From Asterochloris sp. CNOR1 (Eukaryota; Chlorophyta; Trebouxiophyceae; Trebouxiales; Trebouxiaceae), in NCBI GenBank assembly GCA_963969365.1, contig OZ017746.1, positions 2,976,001 to 3,040,000 of the forward strand: a stretch of 64,000 bases of DNA, read 5' to 3'. The translations under genes were made by a program, and so were the position numbers. Within the stretch, counting starts at the first letter, position 1. Each line of letters begins with the position of its first letter. Below the pieces are notes generated by a model. The model was not told the origin of the DNA and did no database searches. It saw nothing but the letters and a program-made list of their open reading frames with translations. Of the stretch, positions 48,401-61,487 are shown in pieces.

Positions 48401-50864
48401 GCAAAGCCCAGGCGATGCTCTGCGAAAGCAAGCCTGCAGGCAGCAGGCATTCATGCCTGACCACAACCAGCCTGCGCAGGAGACTGGTGCACACCAGGAC
48501 CACCGAGGGGAAAGGGCAGCTGCTTGAGCGTCACAGGTGGCGCTGTGCCACATCAGTGCTATGCATTATGAGAGCTGACCTCTGACACAAGTCCTGGATG
48601 CGGGCGCTCTGCCTGGCCACAGCCGCCAAACCCTCGATGTGGCTGCAATTTGCCTGCAGGATGGCCTCCTGAACACCGAGCAGGGACTTGTGCTGGGCAG
48701 CCACCACTTGCTGCAGCTCAGCCACCTCGCTGCAGCACAGCGCATGAGTTTCATTGTCACACGTTGCCCAGTTCCACATGCAGGCTTGCTTTGTCAAGGG
48801 AGCAGATATGGAAGTAGTGCAGCCACCCCATGTATTCTGCTGCATACAGCCCAGCGCTGCAGTCGCTGTAGCTTGCCTGTGGGCAGCTGCTGTCGCCTCC
48901 TCTGCAAGCTGTGTGCTCAGCCTAAGCATGTCAATATTAATGTGCAGGGCGACAGACTGCTGCTGCAACAGGCTGAGCTGCCCCTGACAGGCTGCCAGCT
49001 GCTGCTGTGCGGCTCCAGCAGCCTGCTGTGCCTCCCCAGCCTGCGCCTCACTGGCCTGCTCCAGCTGCGCCAGCTGCAGCAGCAGCCTGAACACCTCGCA
49101 GCGCCACCGCGCGACTTGCTGCTCGATAGGCAGGCAGGCCTGCAGAGCACATGGACCTCAACGTGGGGTGGACCAGCCATGTGAGCACCCCGGTAGGATG
49201 GCACAGCATTCCTGGTGCCCCACAGCTTTCCCTGTTTTCTGAAACGAGGGATGATGGGCCCTTCAGGCCAGCACCGAGCTGCAATCGGTACCCAGGTCAG
49301 CTGGCGGCAGCTGGAGTCAGCACCCGCCTTGCTGAGCTGTTGCTGCCTCTAAATATTGATTGGCATCAGTGACAAGGAACCATGCATGCAACACCCGCCT
49401 GTGCTCCCTCTTGACGCATCCCATCTTCAGGCTCCTGCCTGGCCACAGCAAGCTGCTCATCCTGGATGGCAATGACAGCCCGCAGCGCCTGCATCTTGCA
49501 CTGCAGCAGGGCACAGTCCTCCTGGAGCTCTGCCTGGGCACTGTGCTGCCTGTCCGTCTGCACAGCAGCCTCTGCTATTTCAGCCTCCGGCTCTGCAGCG
49601 CGTGCCAGCTCAGCAGCGCCTCCAGCTGAGACGTGGGGTGCTTCAGTGCTTGAGAGAGCCCCAGCCTCAGTCTGAGCGCAGGTGTGCACACACTCCTGTT
49701 GGCCAGCCTGAATGCCTGTCTCGACCAGACTTGCCGCCCCAAGCCAGCTCTGACCAGGCACATTGTGAGTCTGCACAGCCGCCGCGCAGCCATGCAGCAG
49801 ATCTGTCTGGCAGGCGCCCACTGCCTGCTCAGCGTTGGCCTGACAAGCTGTGCTGCGCTGCTGCCAGCTGATGGGCGATGTTGCACCATCGACCATGCTC
49901 ATGGGCTCGGTCTGATCACAAGCATGTGCCAGCTCTGTCACCAACTGGGGCCCAGCTGGTGTGTTTTGCAGCTGCCCCTCCAGGCTCCCAGTGAAGGCAA
50001 GCGGTGCACCTCCACCGCCAGGCTGGTGCACAGGGAAGCAAGCTGGTGGTTCAGACTGCACGTCGGCGGGGCCCACCCTCCTGCCAGCACCCTGCTGCCG
50101 GCTGCCACTGCACGCCTGCCTGTGGAAGGCTAAGGGAACCTGTTGCTGCACTGCAGAGTCGTCCCAGGCGCCTGCTGTCCTTGCTGTCTCAGATGCTGAG
50201 GCGCTTCCACCGGTGCTCTTCATGCCTGGTGGAGAGCAGCTGGCATTCTTGAGACTCTGCTGCCTAGAGGTGGATGCGCTGCCATGCTGAGCAGCAGCCA
50301 GAGCTGCCTGGAGCTCAGCCTGCAGGACAACAGTGAGCAGGGATGTCATAAGGCGCAGCCACCAGTTGCGGCCATGCGCACACCTCCACTCACCTTCTGT
50401 GCAAGCAGCAGGTCGGCATACTGCTGCGTTGTCTGCAGCAGGCTCCTCCTCAGCTCAGCTTGCTGCTGTGCCTCCCGCAGCTGCTTGCGGAGCTCGGCCA
50501 CAACCTTTGCCTCGCTGTGCATTCTCTGGGGCCCTGCTGGCTGAGCTTGCTCCTGCCCATGCAGCTGAGCCAGGGCAGGTCCACCATCACACCCTGCTGC
50601 ACGAGGTGCAGGAATGATGCTCAACTGCGCCTGGAGCAGACTGTTCTGCTCCACCAGCTGCTGAGCCGCCGTCAAGAGCTCGGCATGCCTGACAGCACCC
50701 TCTCTCACAGCATTGCTGGCAGCCTGAAGCTCTGTCTGTGCTGTCACCAGCTGCTCATGCACATGGCCGGTGCACTGTGTTACAACCTCGCGCTCAGACT
50801 GTGTATCTGCCAGGATCGCTTGCAAGCGGGCGTTCTCAGCTTCCAGACCTGCATTGGCCGACAT
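45436..50864 (-). CDS. long coiled-coil protein with Gln-Thr motif array
   Basis: The start at 50864 (MSANAGLEAENARLQAILAD) opens a coiled-coil exon running to about 50390. The next exon, about 50320-49430, begins ELQAALAAAQHGSASTSRQQ. Its disordered middle holds five spaced xQT motifs (CDQTE, CQTDL, VQTHN, AQTEA, VQTDR) between 49920 and 49549. It ends in a helix (LLQCKMQALRAVIAIQDEQL). Further heptad-type exons lie at 49100-48890, 48720-48590, 48450-48180, 48000-47810, 47640-47465, 47355-47155, 46800-46660 (EVDLLKVRLAEVRAQIGRDQ) and 46180-45800 (C-terminal, Arg/Ser-rich), ending DPKFPAKVTALQQLSEQLL near 45436. Ala/Gln-rich heptads suggest a rod such as a golgin, centrosomal or ciliary scaffold, but I recognise no family. 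The xQT array resembles dynein light chain LC8 binding sites. Exon edges are approximate. Confidence 0.65.
46800..47010. repeat. echoes of a coiled-coil exon start
   Basis: In the minus reading the real exon starts EVDLLKVRLAEVRAQ. The upstream intron holds ETAGLKDRLVEMQQ (about 46900-46855) and VAGLEDRLAMAQTV (about 46985-46940), about 80-110 bp apart. Both keep CTCCTGCAG or similar in front. Confidence 0.55.
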
Positions 50865-50939
50865 GTGTGGTCAAACTTCAGTCAAGACTGCTTATTGATG
50901 TTTGACGGCACACCCAAGGTGGAACCTTAGGCTCCTGCG

Positions 50940-51430
50940 TACCCCTGCTGGATTTGCTGCCTTGCAGGCCCGCGGGAGGCCTGCCAGCGCCCCCAGCACA
51001 GAGCGCCATGAGCGGCTCTTTGCGGAGAACTCAAAAGGCACCGTGGCAACGTAGAAGCAGATGCGCGGCTTCACCGCAGCGTACATGCAACCTTACATCC
51101 AGTAGATCAGAGGCTACAGACTGCGCAAATCAATGGCCCAGATCCGCTGCAGCAGCCACAGGCTGAGAGTTGAGACAGGCCGCTACACATCAGAAGCCAG
51201 ACACGAGAGGACTTGCCGCCTCTGCACATCAGCAACTGCCATAGAAGACGAGCAGCACATCTTGCTGCACTGCCCCCAGCTCGATGACCTGCGCAACGCC
51301 CACAGCCACCTATTCCAGACGCCAGGACAGACTCTGACAGACCTCTTTGATGACCATCCCCCAATTTTGCTTGCTAAGTATGTGCGTGCAGCGCTGCTTA
51401 TGCATCAATCAGTGCTGCTTTTACCATGAT
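50940..51430 (+). mobile_element. 3' relic of a LINE (non-LTR retrotransposon)
   Basis: The clearest open frame is 51133-51429, with IRCSSHRLRVETGRY, then a zinc-knuckle CRLCTSATAIEDEQHILLHC and PQLDDLRNAHSHLF. This is the CxxC...HxxxxC block found after the reverse transcriptase of many LINEs. Weak coding traces continue upstream to about 50940 in other frames (GELKRHRGNV-like and MQPYIQ, interrupted by stops). No endonuclease or RT core, poly-A tail or target-site duplication was seen, so this is a 5'-truncated, decayed copy. It lies between the coiled-coil gene start and the end of the EF-hand gene, both minus strand. A host gene with a similar zinc motif is less likely. Confidence 0.65.
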
Positions 51431-51506
51431 TATATGAATTGTCAGTCCCATGCCCGTTCATTGTGGCCCCCGGACTTAAATTTATTCTCTCTATTGGAAA
51501 ACCTTA

Positions 51507-52884
51507 CTAGTCTGTCTCAGACTGCTGCACGATGTCTTCCTTGCATTGTTGCACAGGTTGCGGCAACTTAGTGAACTCATCATGGCTGCCCCGCATACTT
51601 TTCTCTGCACCGCTGAGGCTGAGCAGCTCTGCCATAGCACTGGCAAGATTAGTCTCACGATCACAGAAGGCTTCATGGCTGGACAAGCTGCCATCATCAT
51701 CACTGCTGGAGCTGTCCATGGAAGGCTGTTCAGGGACCTGTGGCAGGCAGGGCACTGCTGTGTTGGATGCAGATCAGCAAGTTCATCTGCAGCTGGGCAG
51801 GCCGCTCACCTGGGCAGCCCACTCCTCCGAGGCCATGTCTTGTGCAGCCAGGTCAGCAGCTGCCATGTGAAAAACCAAGGCAGGGAACTCTTCCAGTCCC
51901 ACAGTGTGGTCGCTGGCCGACTCACTGCAGGATACATACTGGTATTCAGTCGCTCAGCGCTCCTCTGCGTCAGCATGGACTGACCCAAAAGCAGGAGGTT
52001 CACCTAGCCTTGATGAACCAGGCGCTCTGCTCAACAGACATGAAGATCTGGTGCGAGGCCATGGCCTGCTGGACATCATCAGCTGTCAGCAGGCCATCGT
52101 GATCGTGGTCGAACTCAGTGAACAGTCTGCAGGCCAATCAAAACTGAACATGACCTGGGGAGGCAGCTATGCTCAGCAGGCAGTCTCACCTGTGCAGGGG
52201 GTCTGAGTCCTGTGTGGTGAATGGTATGTGCTTCCGCCTGTCCCAGACCTGCAGGTGGCAGCATGCTTATCAGCACCAGCACAGCTGGAACTGTGACTAC
52301 AAGCCCACAGGGGGTCCTCTCACCGCTCCTGCCCACTCCTGCATCCCCTCAATGCGCAGACTGGGAGGCTGTGTGTCGCTATATGCCTTTCTGCACATCA
52401 GCGTAATGCCTCAGCTGGGCTTGTGGCAACTTCAGGCAGTGAAGGCAAGGAGAGGCACTCACCTGAACGCCTCTTCAGCCACATGCCATTCATCAGGATC
52501 CTCTTCCTCGACAAGACCTGCAGGGACTTGAAGGCAGGCAGCTCTGAGCACAGCTCATGCACATGGTGTGCCTTCACTCATTGCAAAAGCCTACCAAACA
52601 GGTCCCTGCCACGGCTGATGGCCTTGGCAAATTTGCGATTGGCTGACGGCCGTGCTTGACAGCGATGTCTGTCTCTATGGCGTGCAGGAAGTCTGACACA
52701 TGTATATGATGAGCAAGAGTTAGCCCACTGGTGAATGCTGGGGGCTGACATGCAGATATCTGCAAGGTGAGGGCATGCACGGCGATGTTGCACATCTGCT
52801 AAACTTCTCCTTCTTCTGAAGCGCCAACCTGTTTTGCCACTGCTCTCCCAGCGTGCGATCTGGTGCGCCGCAGGATTGCCACAT
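51507..52884 (-). CDS. small EF-hand protein with acidic C-terminus
   Basis: The start at 52884 gives MWQSCGAPDRTLGEQWQNRL and a basic helix. Next likely exons: about 52660-52605 (SANRKFAKAISRGRDLF), about 52522-52475 (LVEEEDPDEWHVAEEAF) and about 52130-52020 (LFTEFDHDHDGLLTADDVQQ, a canonical EF-hand loop DHDHDGLLTADD). The final exon, 51755-51507, holds a Ser/Asp tract (MDSSSSDDDGSLSSHEA) and ends in a stop. One EF-hand is clear; the segment before it may be a degenerate partner. No kinase domain was found, so this is not a CDPK. Divergent from CCT7 with 74 bp between starts. Function unknown; probably a Ca2+ sensor. Exon edges are approximate. Confidence 0.6.
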
Positions 52885-52958
52885 GACGAGTGAATGAGAT
52901 CAGAGCATTGAAAGTTCTCAAGCCAGTCTACAAGTCAGGAAGCTCAGCAGGAGGAGAG
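52885..52958. promoter_or_regulatory. 74-bp divergent promoter with heat-shock-element-like dyad
   Basis: Space between the EF-hand gene start (52884, minus) and the CCT7 start (52959, plus). TGAAAGTTCT at 52909-52918 fits the minimal inverted HSE unit nGAAnnTTCn. A full HSE needs three units; I see two. Confidence 0.4.
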
Positions 52959-55900
52959 ATGGCTTTTGGGCTGGTAAGCCTGAGAGATGCAGAGCTGGCT
53001 GCCAACCTGGATCAGCTTATTCTGTACCTGTGCGGCTGCCTGTAGATTTGCAGATGCTGAACTGTGTGTGACATGTCTTGGTGCTGCTCTGCGACCTGCA
53101 GCAACCCCAGATCATCCTGCTCAAGGAGGGCACAGACACCAGTCAGGGCAAAGCCCAGCTGGTCAGCAACATCAATGCCTGCGTGGCAGTCGTCGATGCT
53201 GTGCGGACAACTCTGGGGCCCCGTGGCATGGACAAACTCATCTGCAATGAGCGGGTGAGGCAGCAGGCTGCACACAGGAACAGGCTCTTACTTTGCCCTC
53301 AACACACTCCCATGTTGCCTTGCATCACAGGTTGTGGCTTGCACTGCACTCCTGACCCCATATCACCCTGCACCACATTCTGATGTCTGAGCAGTCTGAT
53401 CATACTGCTGCAGGGTGTCACCATCTCAAATGATGGGGCCACCATCATGAAGCTGCTGGACATCGTGCACCCAGCAGCCAAGACGCTGGTGGACATCTCG
53501 CTGTCCCAGGATGCCGAGGTGGGCAGTGTGTGCAGAGTGGGCAGGGGCCTCAATGGACCTGTGCATGTACTCTGCAGCAGTCACCTTGCAGTCTGTCCAG
53601 TCCTGGCATGAAGAGGCCTAACCTGCCCTGCATCTGCATCTGGCTCTCTTAGCTGGCGCCACCTGCTGTGCTTCATGCCAGTCAGCCTGGCCCTGGTATG
53701 AGGCCCACCAGCCCCGCATCGCTGCCTGTCTGGCCCAAAGATGGACACCTCCCTCTGTGTGTTCACTTCAGGTGAGGCCTGGCTGTAAGCGCTGCAGCAG
53801 CATCTGTCTCATACCGCCTGAACAAAGGCTTTGCTTGCCTGCCCACCAGGACTTGTATGCTCCAGCAGAGGATAATGACAGGAAAGCCCATTGTGCTGCG
53901 CTTCCTGCAGTGCTTGCCTCAGGCACTTTGCGTATGCAGCTGCCGGAGCTGTCTGCAGCAGCAGAAATGGTGTGGCCTTGTGCTCCAGAGGGAGGCAAAA
54001 GTGGCACTGCTACCACAACATGCTTGTAGCAGCCACCCCCACAGCATGCCAGCTGCAACTTGATATCAGCGAAGGGGGACTGACGGCTCAAGATCTTCTG
54101 TTGTCGTGCTTCAGGTGGGGGATGGCACGACCACAGTGGTCATCCTGGCGGGGGAGTTCCTGCGCGAGTGCAAGCCCTTCATTGAGGAGGGCGTGCATCC
54201 CCAGAGCCTGATCCGCTCGTTCCGCCAGGCTGGCCAGCTAGCTGTGCAGCGAGTGAAGGACCTAGCCATCAGCATTGAGGGGCCCACTGACGAGCAGAAG
54301 AAGGACATGCTCCGCAAGTGCGCCTCCACTTCCCTGAACAGCAAGCTGGTGAGCTCATGTGGAAGCACAAGCATTGGTGGACTGCTGATGCTGGCTGAGT
54401 GAAGCGCCACCTGTCCAAACAGGTGAGCTTGGTTTGAACACAAGCAGGCCACTGACAAGGAGAACAAGGGACGTGCTGCGCAAGGGCGCCTCCATCCCTT
54501 CTCAACAGCAAGCTGATGAGCAGACTCCGAGCAGCTGTGCAGCAAGCTGATGGCCCAGGTCTAAGGGAGCAGCACCCAGAGGCATGCTGTTTAAGGAGCC
54601 TGCCTGGGAAGCAAGCTGACTCGAGCTTAGCTTACTACTTGCCGTTGCACTCCCAACGGAAGGCAAAAGGGCAGGGTGTACAAATGCAACTCCTCTGCCC
54701 TCTGCAAGCCAGAGAGCCTGTCAGCAGTAACAAGCAACTCAAAGCCTGTGAGTGCTATCAAGCAGGGTGCAGCAGGTGAAGTGAAGCTGGCGGATCCTGT
54801 GCACTCCTGTAGGCAACACATTCCTCACCTGGCCTGACTGTGCCACAGCCTACGCCAGCTTCACCGCGAGCCACTGCCAGCACTGAGTCAGCTGCAGGTG
54901 GCTCTTGCATGCAGCTTGTAACACTCTTGAACAATAGCAAATGCAGGTGTTTAGCGAGAAGGAGTTCTTTGCCAGTGAGTATTGTCCAGGAGGGTAGATG
55001 GCCTCAGCACTGATGCTTGAGTTGCATGTATCAGGCAAGAAGGAGCTTTCTTGCAGCATGGCAGTGTCTTTACAGGACAGTGCGTCTTGGAACTGACAGT
55101 TTGCAAATGCAGGCATCTGGCAAGAAGGAGGTCTTTTTGGCCCAACATTGTGCTGCCTGGCCTCCTGCGTCAGCTCTGAGCAATGCTCCACAGCTTCCTG
55201 AATCCCTGACTGCAGGTGTCTGGTGAAAAGGAGTTCTTTGCAGACATGGTAGTGGAGGCCGTGTCCAAGCTGGACCATGCCACGCTAGACTTGAAGCTCA
55301 TCGGCACCAAGAAGGTGCAGGGCGGGGGCTTGAGGGACAGCTTCCTGGTGGACGGTGTCGCTTTCAAGAAGACATTTAGCTATGCCGGCTTCGAGATGCA
55401 GCCCAAGCAGTACAAGGACCCCAGCATTCTCCTGCTCAACATTGAGCTGGAGCTGAAGTCTGAGAAGGAAAATGCCGAGGTGGGTTCCCACTTTTCAAAC
55501 CTTGGTTTCTGGGCTAGCCTGTGCTCAGGCCATTTGGCAAGGCTCTGCAATGCAGAGGTTGGGCGCACAGGACCTGCTCAGAGGTATGCTAAGTTATGCA
55601 AGTGAACATGTCCGGAGGGTATTGCAATCATGGTGTTCGTCGGGCAGGCTATGCCAAAGGAAGATGCTGGCTGTCAGTCTGTCTGCAATTATGTCACTGA
55701 CTGGAAACTTGAAAAACAACATCCTCTGGGCGCCCCTGGGGCTGCTGCAGACCTGCCCTCACTGCTTGAGCACTGCTCCACGTATCAGAATGTCCAGCCC
55801 CATCTGCAACTGTTGAAGGCTCCACTGTGATTCCTGCAGATTCGCCTGTCAGACCCGTCCCAGTACCAGTCCATTGTAGACGCTGAGTGGAACATCATCT

Positions 55901-57957
55901 ACAGCAAGCTGGAGAAGATCGTGCAGTCCGGCGCCAAGGTGGTGCTGTCCCGGCTGGCCATCGGCGACCTGGCCACACAGTACTTTGCAGACAGGGACAT
56001 CTTCTGCGCAGGCAGGGTCAGTCCTTGAAGCCATTGCAGCATGAGCCTCATCCAAACAATTGCCTTACGTCTGCTGACCACATCCATGCGGCCGCCCCAC
56101 CTGGGGTACTACCCGGCACATGACATGCTGTCCCCCCTTTTCAAAGGGCTGAGCACGTTGTCTGGCTGGCATGAACTGCCTGTTCTCAGCTTCTGACTGG
56201 CAAGTGTGCGCTCCTGGCTTGTGCAGTTTCCTTGTCATCCCCTCTCACGCAACAGTGTGTGCCCAGGTCACCCAGGAAGACCTGCACAGGGTTGCGGAGG
56301 CAACAGGGGCCCAGATTCAGACCACAGTGAATAACCTGGACACTCGTGTGCTGGGCACCTGTGCAGACTTTGAGGAGCAGCAGGTGGGGCCGCATTGTCT
56401 GCAGCAGCCCTAGCAAGCCTGTGTTCTGTCATGTAAATCAGAGGTGCAGTGGCAGCTTCCCAGCTTGACAGGGCAGCATCAGCAGCTGATCTCAGCAGAG
56501 CAGCAGCAGAACTGCTCTGCCCATGCCTCAGCATGCACTGGAAGCAGGCTTAAGCATCACTCCAATGTCTCAGCCCACGGCGGCTGCAGGCATCACCTGC
56601 GCACTGTTCATGTGAGTTAAGCACTTAAAAGACTGCTCCTGGCTGCTGCATGTGGGTACCCTGGCTGCTTTGCTGCATTTTGAGACACCCACACCGTGGC
56701 TGCTGCAGGTGGGTGCAGAGAGGTACAACCTGTTCCAGGGCTGTCCCAAGGCACGCACAGCCACCATGGTGCTGCGTGGCGGCAGTGAGCAGTTCATTGA
56801 CGAGGCAGAGCGCTCGCTGCATGATGCCATCATGATCGTCAGGCGGGCGCTGAAGAATGCGAGCGTGGTGGCAGGCGGGGGAGCCATCGACATGGAGATC
56901 AGCAGGTGGGGGAGCTGTCTGGTGACGTAAGCTGTTGGCTGCCTTGCATAAGAGTGTTGGGTGACCGCAAGCAATAGTCTTTGGTGAGCAGCCATGGACT
57001 TTGCAGTCAGCAGGTGGGAGGCCCGCAAAGTCTGTGCTGCCCTGCTTTTGACCATTTTTGAGCAGCTGCTTGAGTTGGCTTCAGCTCCCAGAGCCAGCAC
57101 ACGGCTTACACCTGGTGCGCCCCGGCCATCTCTGCAGCCCAACTCTGAGGTTGCTGCATCTGCAATGCCAGGCGCACTCTGAAGCCACATGACCATGACC
57201 ATGACTGTGACATTGCTGGTTACTGACTGCACGTCCCATTGTCAAAGAGCCGAACTGAGGAAAATGCCCATCTCTTCACACGCATGCTGCAGGTACCTGC
57301 GGGATCACGCACGTGGCATTGCAGGGAAATCTCAGCTGTTCATCAATGCCTATGCTAAGGCGTTGGAGATCATCCCCAGGCAGCTGTGTGACAACGCTGG
57401 CTTTGACGCCACCGATGTGCTGAACAACCTGCGCCAGAAGCATGCCCTCAGATCCGGGGAGGGCCAAAACTATGGTGTGGACGTCAACACAGGTGGGGTC
57501 CTTGCAGCAGGAGGCTGCCTGCCAATGCAGACCCTCTCCACACACCGCCTGCCTCTGCAGGCCTGTGCTGCAATAAGCTGCCCTGACAGGTGTGGTTCTG
57601 TTATGCTGCCTGCCCCTGCAGAGTCGAGCTAGACTGTGCCTTAATGACCAGACACAGCCTGTGCTCCTTCAGAGAGCTGGCTGCATCGGCAACATTGCTG
57701 GAGCTGCGTCGCTTGCACAAGTAAAGCCCTGTGCTGCAGGAGGTGTGGTGGACACATACAAGAGCTTTGTGTGGGAACCATCTGTTGTCAAGATCAACGC
57801 CCTGACGGCAGCCACAGAGGCAGCATGCTTGGTACTGTCCGTAGATGAGACAGTGCGCAACCCGCGCAGCGAGCAGGCAGAGGCTGCCCCTGGAGCAGGA
57901 GCAGCAATGGGTGGCCGCGGCAGGGGCAGAGGCAGGGGCAGGGGGATGCGGCGGTAG
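52959..57957 (+). CDS. CCT7: T-complex protein 1 subunit eta (CCT7)
   Basis: Cytosolic chaperonin subunit of the TRiC/CCT ring that folds actin, tubulin and others using ATP. Ten exons join in phase to 559 residues: 52959-52973, 53102-53254, 53414-53518, 54115-54348, 55216-55479, 55840-56016, 56267-56383, 56709-56905, 57293-57492 and 57740-57957. Eta signatures: [15 protein letters not shown] at the N-terminus, [12 protein letters not shown], the nucleotide motif [49 protein letters not shown] and the eta-type [10 protein letters not shown]. The ATPase Asp motifs GDGTT and NDGAT are intact. The tail [15 protein letters not shown] is a Gly-Arg repeat like those of other eta subunits. The first exon is only 15 bp. 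Introns 4 and neighbours contain decayed copies of exon edges. Length and motifs leave little doubt. Confidence 0.97.
54285..54530. repeat. echo of CCT7 exon 4 3' end
   Basis: The exon end 54285-54362 (CCACTGACGAGCAGAAGAAG through the GTGAGC donor) recurs, decayed, at 54449-54530 in the following intron (CCACTGACAAGGAGAACAAG, then TGCGCAAGGGCGCCTCCA). The period is about 164 bp. The copy's donor is mutated to CTGATGAGC. Confidence 0.85.
54938..55250. repeat. three decayed echoes of CCT7 exon 5 5' end
   Basis: The true exon starts at 55216 with CAG then GTGTCTGGTGAAAAGGAG ([10 protein letters not shown]). The intron before it holds related starts near 54942 ([10 protein letters not shown]), 55027 (VSGKKELSC) and 55106 ([10 protein letters not shown]), 80-110 bp apart. 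The first retains a usable CAG acceptor and a GTGAGT donor-like end, so it could act as a pseudo-exon. Confidence 0.85.
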
Positions 57958-58147
57958 ACTTCCACCCTGAAGAAGCACATCACTAATTCCAGCTCAAGTC
58001 AATATTTCATTCATGGACAGCCCGACTTGGAGACCTTTATATTTGAGCAGACCACATGCCTCGAAGTAGTGTCGTTTTCGCAAGGAAACTAAACTCAAGT
58101 CTCATGCTGTGTTGGTCTGGCTGCATATAGAGGCTGGTAAGCATACA

Positions 58148-60972
<2,825 letters not shown>

Positions 60973-61487
60973 TGAAGATGGCCTCTTGAAAGAGATGACC
61001 AAGAGCTGCACCCCACTCAACAGCTGACTTCCTGATAAAGGATGATGTCTTGGGTTGCCCCTACTGGACAACAGCTGACCCCAACTCAGGAGCAGGCCAT
61101 CTGTACAGCTGTCATTGGGCTTCTGACTGTATTTGCCTCAGGCTGCCCCTGCCCAGAGCAGCAGACCATTTCAGCACCTTTCATTGAACGCATGGCCTTG
61201 TATGCCTCAGGTTGCACCTGTTGCAAGGTCGGCTGTCCCTCACACAGACGTTTGAGTCTCTGCTGTCCAAGACCAGGCCCTCTACATCTAGGGTGGTCCT
61301 GCGTCGTCTTGATTCACGAGATAACAACATTTCCGGAGAGCTCTGACACAGGTCATGGGGTAGCAGCATGCACAGTTTGCAGGGCAGGAATATGGTAACC
61401 GTTTCAGCAGCAACAAGCCTGCATGACTCATTTGACCTATTATTGCTTCCGGAGATCTGCCGAGAGTCACCGCAAGAAGAAGGCAAC
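60973..61487. other. intergenic region before acetyl-CoA synthetase
   Basis: Contains the NKAP 3' echo and probably the acetyl-CoA synthetase promoter. An open frame in phase with the first synthetase exon extends up to 61368, so the start could lie upstream. Confidence 0.45.

Noticed and set aside
51133-51429. Independent host zinc-finger gene.
   Set aside because: The GRY...CxxC...EDE.H.L..C pattern is typical of LINE C-termini, and there is no start, splice partner or downstream gene body.
51806-52130. C-terminal half of a calcium-dependent protein kinase.
   Set aside because: Only one clear EF-hand and no kinase motif (HRD, DFG) nearby in any frame.
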